DNA of 64,000 nucleotides from Drosophila miranda (taxonomy: Eukaryota; Arthropoda; Insecta; Diptera; Drosophilidae). Location: positions 22,608,336-22,672,335 of the forward strand of contig NW_022881614.1 of NCBI RefSeq assembly GCF_003369915.1, in the 5' to 3' direction. The notes beneath the pieces are model-generated. The model worked only from the letters and a program-made list of their open reading frames with translations. It did not search any database and was not told where the DNA came from. Positions 35,391 to 47,011 of the stretch are shown here, in pieces (positions within the stretch are counted from its first letter, which is position 1; each line of letters opens with the position of its first letter). The translations under genes were made by a program, and so were the position numbers.

Positions 35391-36085
35391 TGCTACAACA
35401 ATATTTCAAAACTTTGCCCCGCCCACTTCCGCCCCCACAAAGGGCGAAAATCTGTGGCATCCACAATTTCAACGATACGAGAAAACTAAAATCGCAGAAT
35501 CGTAGAAGATGACTATATCTTCTAGAGTGCAAAATCTGAACCAGATCGTATAATTATTATAGCCAGAATCAAGAAAACAATTTCATTCTTTCTCGCTCTG
35601 TCTCTCTAACACACAGGTTTCATGGTCGGTTTTGCCAATTGCAAAATATGAGTTCAAGGATCTCAGAACCTATAAGAGCCGGAGCAACCAAATTTGGTAT
35701 CCCCACTCCTGTGATATCGGACCTTGACCATTTTGTGTCAAAATTTCGCCCCACCCCCTTCCGCCCCCACAAAAGATGAAAATCTGTTGCATCCACAATA
35801 TTGCAGATTCGAGAAAACTAAAAACACAGAATCATAGATAATGACCATATCTATCAGATTGCTGAATCTGGATCAGATCAGATCATTTTTATACCCAAAC
35901 GGAACAAATCAATTTGCACTGGCTACGCAGCGCCCGACGTCACGCTCAGACTGATTTTCTGTCTCTCTCGCACGCACTCTTTGTCGTGTCGTTTAATATT
36001 AGCGGAGTCTGCCGGAGGAGAGCCATACTGACTTAGTATCGGGTATAACTGTAGAGTTGCGGTGTCCGCAGCAACTCACAACGTT
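35391..36085 (+). mobile_element. DINE-1/INE-1-like element after unit U4, plus-strand arm of an inverted pair
   Basis: Begins TGCTACAACAATATTTCAAA as in the other units, but is shorter and more diverged. It ends GCAGCAACTCACAACGTT, where a second copy begins in the opposite orientation. It closes the U array. Confidence 0.7.
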
Positions 36086-36984
36086 GGGGTGGGGCGAAAT
36101 TTTGAGATATACGTTTCATAGTGACATCTTAAAGGAGTGTGTGTACCAAATTTGGTTACTCTAGCCTTAATAGTCTCTGAGATTTGTGAATGCCTCAGAT
36201 TTTCGTCCTTTGTGGGGGCCGAAGGGGTGCGGCGAAATTTTGAGATATACGTTTTATAGTGAGATCTAACAGAAGTGCGAATACCAAATTTGGTTACTCT
36301 AGCGTTAATAGTCTCTGAGATTTGTGGATGGCCCAGATTTTCGTCCTTTGCGGGGGCGGAAGGTGGTGTGGCGAAATTTTGAAACAAAACGGTCAAGATC
36401 CGATATCACAGGAGTGTGGATACCAAATTTGGTTGCTCTGGCTCTTATAGGTTCTGAGATCCTTGAACTCATATTTTGCAATTGGCAAAACCGACCATGA
36501 AACCTGTCTGTTACAGAGAGACAGAGCGAGAAAGAATGAAATTGTTTTCTTGATTCTGGCTATAATAATTATACGATCTAGTTCAGATTTTGCACCCTAG
36601 AAGATATAGTCATCTTCTACGATTCTGCGTTTTTAGTTTTCTCGTATCGTCGAAATTGTGGATGCCACAGATTTTCGCCCTTTGTGGGGGCGTAAGTGGG
36701 CGGGACGAAGTTTTGAAATATTTTTGTTGCAGTGACATATCACAGAAGTCTAAATCCAAAACATCGTTGCTCTAGCTCTTATAGTCTTTGAGCACTAGGC
36801 GCTGAAGGGGACGGACAGACGGACGGACGGACAGACAGACAGGGCTCAATCGACTCGGCTATTGATGCTGATCAAGAATATATATACTTTATGGGGTCGG
36901 AAACGATTCCTTCTGGACGTTACACACATCCATTTTCACCACAAATCTAACATACCCCAATACTCATTTTGAGTATCGGGTATA
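36086..36984 (-). mobile_element. DINE-1/INE-1-like element, inverted copy
   Basis: Minus-strand copy. It begins TTTGAGATATACGTTT-like paragraphs and includes the CT-rich tract (as GA-rich, AGAGAGACAGAGCGAGAAAG) near 36520. It then has the (GACA)n-type tract at 36812-36842, and ends GAGTATCGGGTATA at 36984, the element's canonical start. Together with 35391-36085 it forms a large fold-back. Confidence 0.75.
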
Positions 36985-38024
36985 ATTAATTTTAATCAAG
37001 CAAAACGCAGCAAAGGAGAAGACTGATAATATGGATTTCTGGGCTGTAACCGGTTGAGGTTTTGTGGTTTTTGTGGTTCAGGGTTAACAATTTGTAAAAC
37101 CGAATGAAGGCAACAGGATTGCCAACACGAATCCACTGACAAGTGCAGTACCAGTCGAAAAGCAGCAGAAAAAAGAGCACCCCTTAAGTGCTCTTTTATA
37201 GCGCACTTCCTCATGAAGATCAGATCGGATCAGTTCAGATCAGATCACATCACAAGATTGAAAGCCATCAAGACAGCATAAGGAATAGAATAACTTGATT
37301 TAATAATGCTTTTGGCCTTGTCCGGCGCCAAAAATAATCAAAGTACGTTAGCTGTGCGGGGCTTATCTTATACGAGTAGAATTCCATATACATATGTATG
37401 TATATATATCCATATATGCATATATATATATATATATATATATACAAATAAATATTTGGCAGCCTTAATTTGTTGATTGAATTTGTTTGAAAATGTTAAT
37501 CGCTTAAACACGTTTCTTCTTTGTTGTTTTCTTTTGTTTCATAAATTTCCGATCTTTATAACGATCCCCAAACCGCTACAATACGCACTTGCCAAATGTA
37601 TGCAAACATCTTTTTGATTGGGGCGTTGAAGTTCCGTTCCGATTAATGGTTTTCAGGTGTAATGATTGTGGTGTTTGGTGTCAGGTTCTGTTTCTGGTTA
37701 GATCAATTTCGCACTTTGTTCCAAATTGGGTTCAAATTGTTTAAGGCACTCGCGAAGTGTCAAATCCAGATTACACAAATTCCGATGCGATGCCGATCTA
37801 GATTCCGATGATGATGGATGTCTATATTGCTTTTTGTTATCAGTAGCCGCTTATCACCTTGTTTTTGGTGTTTTTACTCGTATTCTCGATGCGATCTGAA
37901 CGCTGCTGAGCGTGCGCTTGAACTGTTCAGAATTTTTGTCACAAATTCACTTTTATACGGCCCTGGGTCCCCTCTCACTCTCTGACTCTGGGGCTTCGTG
38001 ACGTTTTTGTATGCTGAACGGGTT
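36985..38024. other. Single-copy region between the U array and region B
   Basis: No repeat partner elsewhere in the window. It contains AGATCAGATC-type repeats near 37216-37250 and a (TA)n tract near 37382-37445. No convincing coding frame was found. Its right part looks like a minus-strand promoter and 5' leader. Confidence 0.6.
37920..37962 (-). promoter_or_regulatory. Candidate minus-strand TATA promoter
   Basis: On the minus strand GGGCCGTATAAAAGTG (TATA box near 37950-37958) is followed ~25-30 bases later by CTGAACAGTTCAAGCG, then by a leader-like sequence rich in A and C. The downstream gene start is not identified in this window. Confidence 0.4.
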
Positions 38025-41000
38025 TTGGTTTTGGAATTGGTTTCGCCTCCTCCACTACACTCCACTCCACTCCATGGCACTTGACGCTTTCGATGCTAAG
38101 TGTTACCGATATCGCGGTGTATCCCACTCCGGGAAGGGGCGCAAGAGCACGGAGCAACGTCTTTAAGCCAAATTGTCAAATTGCCAAATTGTTGGCAATG
38201 GTGTTGGCCGGCACTTGGCTTGATTGGCTTCTCCGCCAGCTGCTGGTCACGTAATTAGCGCCATAGGCAAAGGAGGCCATAAACAGGAGTCGCAACTGCG
38301 GTGAGGAAAATGCGTCACATAGTCGTTCAATATTTTTGTCGTTTGCATTTAGCACTACGATTTTGATTTTGATTTCGATTTTAATTAAACTTTTTGATGA
38401 CGCACTTATTAATCAAAGGCACTAATCCGCAGAGATCCGACAGCTGAGTCTTTTACGCACCGGATGGAATCACAGGATTGTGACATTTGGGTTGGGTAAA
38501 CGGAAATTTCAATGGGAATGGAGCGAAGGAGTGGCGGAGCGGGGCAACACGGAAGCCGGCAGACAGGTAGACAGGTCGAGTCGTAAAGCTGATCGGTTAA
38601 TTGTCGTCGCATAGCGATGAGTGAGATATATCTAATAAACCGAATCGGAACCAATTTGAAGATAATTATGTGCGCGAGCTGCTCAACTTATGCAAATCTC
38701 CGTTTGATGACGCATTAAACTACAGCTGCGTCTTCGGTCTTCGGCTTTACGCTTGGGCTTGGAAAATTGTCAACACACAAGTTGCGGGGCTCGAAGCGAG
38801 TTGTAGGCACTTGAAAATTGACTTTCATGCTTGAGGAGACTGAAGGTCGAGTGGGTCTTGAAATGGTAATGAGCTCCGCTTCACTGAATTGGCCTGCCCT
38901 GGCCTGGCCTGGCCTGGGTGGGAGCCGTTGCCGTTGCCGATGCCGATGCCGGAGACAAACAGAGCTGATTATTGGAGGAGGTCGCCCTTCCCCTCACACC
39001 GCACCATGCCACACGTGATTAGAACCCGATCAAGAATAAAGAATCCATCTACGCTTACGCTTAGAGCCTCGATGCTGAACCCGATTGACAAGGCAAGTCT
39101 TGGTCCCGTGTCAATGGCCAACCGGTTGGGGGCCGCCGCATGCCAAAATAAAGCAAATGCCATCGGATTTATACAATTGGAAATCATTTAGCGAAATCAA
39201 CACCTATCAACATCAATCTATCCAGAGACCCAAAACCCCACCACGGATCCAAAGTCTGACTCTGCCTACCTTTCTTTTCCTCTCCTCTTCGTTTGTTTGT
39301 CTGGGTTTGCGTATTTTTAGACGGGGAGCACAGAGATCTCTGCCTGGCACAACGAATTTCATTTCATTTAACTAGTTTCTTGAGCCGAAAGCCGGTTTGG
39401 AACGCAATAAGACAAATGGCTGGCGATAAGCGGTCCCCAGAGGCCGACGTCAACAAATGTCAGAGAGTGAAAAACAATATTAAATTGGTACTCGTCTTAT
39501 CAAAAGACATTTGCGGGATTTGGATTATTCGGTATTATTTGGTTCTACCCTGATTACAGGCGACATTCCAGAGAGGCTCTCTAAGCGATCGCCAAGTGAA
39601 TCATTGGAATCCCTTGAATTACTCGGAAATGCACTCGTTCTAATTGAGACAGTAATGTGGGTTCAACATCGCCGTGAAGGCTTCCGTGGAGGAGTGGGAA
39701 TCAGAGTCGGCAAAGTGCTAATCAGCTTTGACTGGGATGCGCTTTCTGCGGGGCATTGATTCACGATTGATTCATTCTCGACATTCCCACAGGCGACAAA
39801 AAGTGAGAAAGGGGCACGTTTCTATTTAACCAGACCTAAACAGAGAGGAGCACTTCTCACATTGGACTGGGACCCAGTCACACGTCATCTGTGGATATAG
39901 GTGGACTAATTATCACTAGGTTCGTCACACGCCTGATCTGATGTCAGTGCTTGGTGTTTTCTTCGATTAAGCCTTAATTTGATTTTGTTTGGGCAAAGAC
40001 CATCATGGAAATTTTGACAGGTCTAATTAGTAAACGGATGTTATTGGGTGTGTTAAATATGATGAATCTCATGGCATCAATTAATTTCCATTCACGTTTC
40101 GTTCTGGTCGCTTCAATACAGTGTTTTCTCAGTTTCAAATATCGCGCCAAATGATACTAGCGGATGGCTTGTGGCGCCCCCTAGATAGCTGTGATAGTTT
40201 TCCGATAGTGACTCAACCAATTGGCTTGAATGCGCATTGCAGGATGTTTTAGCACGAGGTTACATTTGGATGCATTATAGACTATAATTTATAGTTCATT
40301 CTATTTTGTTACCTCTCTAGGCCATATACCTTGCCATGTTGGGAGATTAGTAGTCCATTGTAGATCAGTATTAAAACAGGGAACAGGGTGACCGTTTACG
40401 GTATTTTTAATGTTTTTTGGTATTTTTTTAGGTCAAAATTGAACCGACTGCATATCGGTATATAATGGTCAATTTCATCAATCTATTATTTTTAATTTTA
40501 AACGGTATACAGAAATCCAATTAAAGCAAGTATTTAGAATAGGCCAGTCAAGTAGAAAATAAATTCATTAATGGCATAAAACTATGTGGGTTGAGCTAAA
40601 TGTTCGATTTAGCTGGGAATATTCGACGGAAGATAAAAAACGAGGAATATGATACATTTTCGGTATTTTTTAGAGTGAGACCGTATATTTTATTGGGACT
40701 TGCTCTCTTTTTTTTGGGACTTACTCTCTATTTTGTGGTGGGACATTTTCTCAAATTGAGGGAATTTTTCCGGGATACAATGTCCTTTTCAGCTCAACAA
40801 GGTCCCTTGCATTCCATCCCCACTTACGTTTTCATACGTTTTATGTTGCTGGCAACATTAATTTGTAAGGGCCAGACTCATGTGCCGTGAAATCGAGCAG
40901 CACTGTTCCACAACATTGCGCGGATTGAGCAACATTTTGCATACCCTGGGAAATGGATGTTCAAGAACCGAAAAAATGTTTGTCATCTAATGCACCAATA

Positions 41001-41670
41001 AAGGCCAAAACTAGTCAGTTTCTGTTTTAAAGGTATTTCAACGATATTTTGCAGGTTTTGGTCTTCTTACAGAAACCAAGCATGGGTACCCGGATCGAGA
41101 TATATTTACAAGACCCTAATCATTTGCATTAAAATGTCCAAAACATAACAATCTGAGATCATTTCTATATTAATTGCGTCTTGAAACAGCTTGGAAAAAC
41201 AGTTTCTTCAAATATTTCAACGAAATAGGGTTGCCTGTGCCCACACTCCGGTTGACTGACATTTCACACTCACTTACGTTGCCACTGTTTTTTTGTTGAC
41301 CCTTTTTGCTTAAACCTTGTTTTATACACTATACAATAAAAGTCAGGGTACTTAAAAGTAGTCAATCAGGTAAAAAATGTATTCATTAATAGCCTGAAAT
41401 TATATGGGCAAAGCTAAACGTTTTAGTTAGTCAGCATTATTCAACGGAATAAGGAAATTGAGCAATTGGAACGATTTTTCTCTTACGTCTTATTACGTTT
41501 CATTTGTTTGACCATTTTCGCTAAAACCTTTTTTTACACAAAATGCAATAAAAGCAAGGACTAAAAACTAACCAACCTTGAAGAAAATAGATTCATTAAT
41601 CGGATAAAATGATGTGGGCATGACTGTTCACATGCGCCGTGTTTTTTTGTTTGACTGAAAATTGACTGAT
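38025..41670. other. Region B intergenic DNA upstream of Nol9
   Basis: Nearly identical to 4178-7981, with small indels. Relative to region A, about 170 bases just upstream of the Nol9 start are deleted near 41625. This includes the AT-rich segment around the expected transcription start. The internal ~120-bp repeats are at about 40513-40650, 41335-41460 and 41545-41625. No gene is seen. Confidence 0.6.
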
Positions 41671-41990
41671 ATGTTTGTTAAAACAAAATTAAAACGAGAA
41701 ACTCAACAGGTGGACCAAGAATTAACTAAGAAACTCGCTGTGAAGCAGTGTAACACAAAAATCACCTGACAATCGCAGTAGCAAGTATTTAATAAGCCAG
41801 TAGAAAATTGATTCATTAATCGGATAAAAATTTTCCGAAGCTTCTGGGGGTGCCTCACACGCCTACGAAGACGGCGCGAAGAAATTCCCAAAGCTTCATC
41901 AATTAAGTCGAAAAACCTGGAATTTACTGCATGGCGTTCCGGAATAACTCTTAAAACGGCTCTTGGAACTCCGTCTGGACCCTGAGAAGC

Positions 41991-42344
41991 ATGGCAAGCA
42001 TAGGAAAGACAAGGATGGCCACGGAGAAGGCGACGGGAGTTAAAATTCGCATGGAAACGCTGAAAAAAAGGGAAGGAGAAGCTAAATCCGCCATGCGGGT
42101 AGGAGTAAAGATGGCGGCAAAAACGGCTCCGCAGCTTTTGGCTTCTAAACTGCTGTGCAAGAAACCAAACTTGTCGACGAACGTGTCGACAAACATGTCC
42201 ACGAACACGACAACAAGCATGACATCAAACATTTCTACGACGAAAGAGAGAGAGAAGACTGACGCGGTTTGTGTGGCTTCCGTGAGTACGAAAAACGGAA
42301 GTAACCGCAAAATCATCGTTAACAAGTATTATGAGGGGCATTAA
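41991..42344 (+). pseudogene. LINE ORF1 N-terminal fragment
   Basis: About 117 basic residues beginning MASIGKTRMATEKATG with a Thr/Asn-rich stretch (TNVSTNMSTNTTTS). The frame stops after NKYYEGH, and the next frame continues at once with YIVCIDK, so a small indel divides ORF1. Confidence 0.6.
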
Positions 42345-42371
42345 GGCCCATACATTGTTTGTATCGACAAA

Positions 42372-43430
42372 ATGAGTGCGAATAATGCCAGAATTGCTAC
42401 AAACCAGTTTGATCTATCCGATCTACTGCTGAAACAGGGCATTAGCGATATCGAGGAGGTTGCTAGAATGGGCTATGGCAGGTGCAAGATTGTGTGCGGG
42501 TCGGCGGAGTGTGCAAACGGGCTAGTGGAAAACAGTGTTTTCGCTGCTCAAGGATCCATTGCGAAAGGTGTGCTGGAAGACAGTATAGATAAGTTCGAAG
42601 AAAAATGCAATAGGCTAAACCTGTCATTCAATCCGGTGAAGTCTAAAGTGATTTACTTCAACAATCGTAGAGCTGCGCTAAATATCTCGCATCAAGGAGT
42701 TGAGATCAGACAAGTAGAGCAGATCAAATACCTAGGCAGGACTATCTCAGCAAACAACTCAGCCTCTGGTCACATTGATCTGGCCATCTCGGAATCAAAC
42801 AGAAACTGTGCATTTCTCAGATTACTCAGTGGGTGTCACTATGGTATCAGCCCCAAAAGAGGGCTTATATTTTACAAGGCATTTGTCAGAAGTAGGCTAG
42901 AGTACGCGTGCTCATCATTCTGCAACCTGTCTAAATCTGCCTTGGCCAAAATCATATCCCACTGCAACCATCACCTCAGAAAGTCGCTGGGTCTGATAAT
43001 CTGCACTCCCGTTCCTATCATATATCACATGGCAGGAGAACTTCCCCCGGACTACAGGATGAGATTCCTGGCGGCGAAAGAGTTGGTTAAGGTGTTTGCA
43101 TTTAATCTCCCAGCAAGTGAAACAGTGTCAGCAAATAGGGATTTAAACACGGGCTACGCTAAGGCATATCGGGAGTTTGGCAGCATAATAGATAGAGTTG
43201 AGGTTTTCGAGAACACAGCTTCATTTTGCACTAAAATTAGCTCCGACTTAGAATTTTTCAAGGGTTCTGCACCCAACAAGCACGCTATAGACCAGGCAGG
43301 TATCATGCTGCTCCATGGGGAAAAGAAGGATCAGCTGACAAAGGGTGGTTTTGAATCTATTACACGGATGGGTCAGTCGCAGATGGGCATTCCAGCGCCG
43401 CTTTCCTGCACGATAGGACAGGTTTTTTAG
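42372..43430 (+). pseudogene. LINE ORF1/RT fusion fragment made by an internal deletion
   Basis: The first ~57 residues look like LINE ORF1 (VARMGYGRCKIVCGSAE). Near residue 60 the sequence switches to the RT palm/thumb (LNLSFNPVKSKVIYF, VEQIKYLGRTIS, RSRLEYACSSF), so the intervening ORF1, endonuclease and RT fingers are deleted in frame. It ends in DQAGIMLLHGEKKD and a stop. Non-functional. Confidence 0.75.
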
Positions 43431-43462
43431 ATAGCTATTACACGCATAAAACCCTTTCCTCG

Positions 43463-44191
43463 TTGTCCGCCGAGCTCCTTGCTATCGAGAAGGCATTAGA
43501 CCATGCTATTTTGTACAATTTTCCTCGTGTCGCGCTCCTGACAGACAGCAGAAACGGGGCCCTCATTCTGGCGAAGAACATTCAGGATAACTCTATCGCC
43601 TACAAAATCAGAGAAAAGATCCAACAAAATCCACATCTAAGAACTGTAGAGGTTCACTACATTCCCGGACACGCTAACATCCCTCAGAACACTTCAGTTG
43701 ACGCAGCAGCCAAAGAAGCCCACAGACGAGGAAAATACACAGTGGTTAAATGGAACCTTAAAGACGCTATGTGCGAAATACACAGAATCTTAAAAGCAGA
43801 ATGGGAGAGAGAATACGCCGAGTTTGCTAGTATCAAGCACCGAGGTTACTGCTCGCTTTTCCCCTCAACATCATCTAAACCGTGGTTCCTAAATAAAACT
43901 AAGCTTAAAGCCATTGACGCTAAAAGAATCAACAGACTGCTTAGTGGTAACGCATTCGATAGGCACACTCTCGCCAAAATGCATGTAGTTCCTAGTAACA
44001 TATGTGATACATGCGATAGTATCGATAACGCCTCGCATTTAATTTTCAATTGTACAAAGTACAACACAACAAGGCAAAACTTCCCATCTCTAAGAAAATA
44101 TAATGATATTTACAAATTCTTTGAAAGAGAAAACATCAGCGCGTACCAAACACTAATTGACTTCATCGACGAAATTGATGTAAAGCTATAA
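43463..44191 (+). pseudogene. LINE RNase H domain and C-terminal zinc finger
   Basis: Starts with AELLAIEKALDHA and contains LLTDSRNGALIL and VHYIPGHANIPQNTSVD, which match an RNase H fold (Asp and His active-site region). A CCHC-like motif (CDTCDSIDNASHLIFNC) follows. This domain order fits the I and LOA clades. It sits in a different frame from the preceding RT fragment. Confidence 0.85.
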
Positions 44192-46695
44192 ACAGTACTC
44201 CAACATCTTCTATTCTTTGACTTGGCAATTTCCACCTTCAAAAGGCGGGCGGCCAAATAATCCCACGCTACTCACGGGTAGCTTGGTAACTTAAATCCTA
44301 AAAAAAAAAAAAAAAAAAGCAGTGTAACATGTGGGACACCATTGAAGCTGAGTCTGAGGGCACCGCACACGCATCAGATATCCTTGCGCCAAAGAAGCGA
44401 TCAGTCTCCTGGATAACAACCACTGCGGGTTGTCTAAAAAAATTTAAGAAATCTGATGTTGGCATTGGTGTGGAGCCCAAAACAGAAGTCGCAAATAAAA
44501 TATGGTCGGAATTGCGTTACTTGCAGGATGGTATGTACTTAAAATAAAACTAAACTAACTAAACTATTGCCGATTCCACAGAGGATTCCAGTGAATCAGA
44601 GCTGGACCTGGAGGCATCTCATGATACGTCCTCTGAAGCGGGAACTCTTGGGAGTAACAGTAACTCTGATGATGACCAAAAGACTGATTTTTTTCTATAC
44701 ACACGTGAGTACTAAACGTCCCAATCTATTTTTCTCTATTAATTTTGTTTTATTATAGAATCTAAGACTGCCTGGCGGGTGCCAATGGTACTTGAAAGAA
44801 CAATCAAAAAATTTGTTTACTTTCCTAAAAATAAGAACGCTCAATCAACAAATCGTTTATTTGTGACGGGATCCATTAAAAAGATCGTCATTTTCTACAA
44901 AGATGAGAAATCCGCAACCATAGAAGAGCTCACCGATGGGCATGACTGTGGAATTAAAACTCAGGAATCGACTATCCAATCCATCAACGATAAAGAAGCT
45001 GGAATTGAGCCGGATAAAGAATAAAAAATACCAATTGATGATAAAGAGGCCTTGGATTTGGCCTCTCCATTCGCTATTAACGAAGCTCCACTGGAAGATC
45101 AACAAGATGCGGAGACAAAAGCACTATCGTCATCGGAAGCCGAACCACAGCTATTAAACGAGGATCTTGGTTCCTGCACCCTGAAGGATGAAAAGATTTG
45201 CGACATAAAAGTTCTACCAGAAGCACAGCAGGACTCAGATGCAGAGTCTCTAATCACTATTGAAGAAGTTAAAGAAGAACTGTCCCCAACTGAAACCGAA
45301 CCACATGCAAAAACTTAAACAATAGCAGTGACTGAGGATGATGAAAGTGCCATGGAAGTAGACGAGGCTAACCGATCAATGCAGCACTGCCAGGATTTCA
45401 ATGTAGATCTACCTTACTGCCCCCCAGCGTTGAGCGTCTTTGAGAATAGCCTGACGTGCAACGATGTGCTGGCCGTGATCAAAGAGGACATAGAGCTCTA
45501 TGGCACTGCCGTGTTGACCCTGTTGGCTGGTCAGATCACAGTGAACGGCTTCAGAGCCAAAAAACGTCAAAACTTGACCATCTATTCCACCAAGGGCATC
45601 AATTGGGTGAGCATTTCTCCGAAAAAGCGTGCGAAACCAATGCAAGAGAAGGTTGAATGGGACAAATTGTCTGAGAACTTTACGTGCGCACAATTGGACA
45701 ACCTTCAGGGGTGCTTCAATAGTCAGGAGGATGCCCTTGTGCTCTTGCAGAGGAACACCAAGGACCAGAACATGCTCGAAACTTTAAAGCAGTACATGAG
45801 CCAGATTTTGTTCCCCCAGGTGAATGGGGCTAATGTGCCGCACTCGCAAAGCGAGATGCTGCTCAACTGCTACATCCAGAGCTCGGACAGAAAACGCACC
45901 CTTCAAGTACCTTATGAGTGGACAAAGCTGAAGATTCAGAAGACGAGCCGCCTGATGGTAACCGGTGGGAAGGGTGTCGGCAAGTCCACCCTGCTGCGAT
46001 ATCTGCTCAATCGGCATTTGAACGCTTTTCCACGCCTACTGTTCATTGATTTGGACATTGGCCAGCCGGAGATCTTTTTGCAGCAAACTGTCTCCTGCAC
46101 TGTTATTGAAGAGCCGCTTCTGGGGCCAGGATTCCTACTGAACAAGCAGCCGGATCGGGCTCACGTCGTGGGCGACACAAACATCGTCATGTGCCACGAG
46201 CAGTATTTCGAGGCGGTGGTCCAGCTGATGAGCCACATCCAAAATAATCCCGAGTATGCCAACATGCCTTTTCTGATCAACACGATGGGCTACAACAGGG
46301 GATTTGGCCTCGAGCTGATGGCTCTGCTGGTGGACTACATCAAGCCGACGGATGTGGTGCAGATCTCGAGTACTTTACCCATGAACAACTTTAAGTCGCT
46401 ACTCGACTGGTCGACCCTTTCAAAGGTCAAAGGTCCCTATGTCTACAAAAATACGGCGTTCATGGTTGAGGGTAAAAACCATAAGTACACGCTCCACGAG
46501 CTGCCCAGTGCTGTCCCACCTAGACAGCAGGGAGTCTGGCGAATGAGTCCCAGGGATATGAGATTCGCCAATCTGTTGGTCCGCCTCAGCTCCTGCCTGA
46601 AGGGCAGTGCCAAGCACCTGACTGACTGCGAGCCCCTCAGCTCATCTTTTGTGAATATTCAAGTCGTCCATTCCACAGAGGAAGACCTTGATAAG

Positions 46696-46805
46696 TGTAG
46701 TGTATTGACACTCAGACTTAAGCACGCGTTGTCTTCAAGATTCTCTTTTATTCTATATCCCTTGGATGGTGTGACCGTATATAGATATTAATATAATCCC
46801 TAACA
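46696..46805 (-). repeat. 110-bp LTR (3' LTR in element orientation)
   Basis: Plus-strand TGTAGTGTATTGACAC to CCCTAACA. The matching LTR is 51123-51232. A short polypurine tract on the minus strand (CTAAGGAGAGGCG) lies at 46806-46818 next to it, as expected for plus-strand priming. Confidence 0.92.
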
Positions 46806-47011
46806 CGCCTCTCCTTAGATGTTTAATATACATGTCATTTACAAATCTATTTTCTTATAACAATTTGATTTGTGTACTTAATCTAATTAGCGTATATAAA
46901 ATTTATGTGATTTCGTATTTTTCTTTCTTCTTAATCTGTTTAGTATTTGTTTCAGTGTTTAATTTGTACATAATTTGATTTCATAATTCCTTTCTTTATA
47001 TTATTTTATTG

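Larger units (their letters stand above)
41756..44318 (+). mobile_element. I/LOA-like LINE inserted in Nol9 exon 1
   Basis: The insertion is bounded by 11-base target duplications GCAGTGTAACA at 41745-41755 and 44319-44329 and ends in a run of A. It encodes an ORF1-like start and an internally deleted ORF2 (RT C-terminus fused to an ORF1-like part, then an RNase H domain and C-terminal zinc finger). At 2.56 kb it is much shorter than a full element. The leading ~75 bases (41756-41832) do not look like LINE. They resemble the ~120-bp repeat upstream of Nol9. Confidence 0.9.
41671..46695 (+). pseudogene. Nol9: Nol9 copy B, 5' and kinase part, interrupted
   Basis: The more complete Nol9 copy. 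Exon 1 is 41671-41755 plus 44330-44530, split by a LINE. Exon 2 is 44582-44704. Exon 3 starts at 44759 and runs to 46695, where an LTR element interrupts it. Introns have GT/AG ends. Exon 1 reads MFVKTKLKRETQQVD and later KKLAVKQCNMWDT when the insertion is ignored. Exon 3 includes a central Walker A GGKGVGKST and the strand LLFIDLDIGQPEIF of the P-loop kinase. In-frame stops lie near 45023 (TAT to TAA against copy A) and near 45316. The kinase core (45328 on) remains open. The likely ancestral role is RNA 5'-kinase in pre-rRNA ITS2 processing. Confidence 0.92.
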
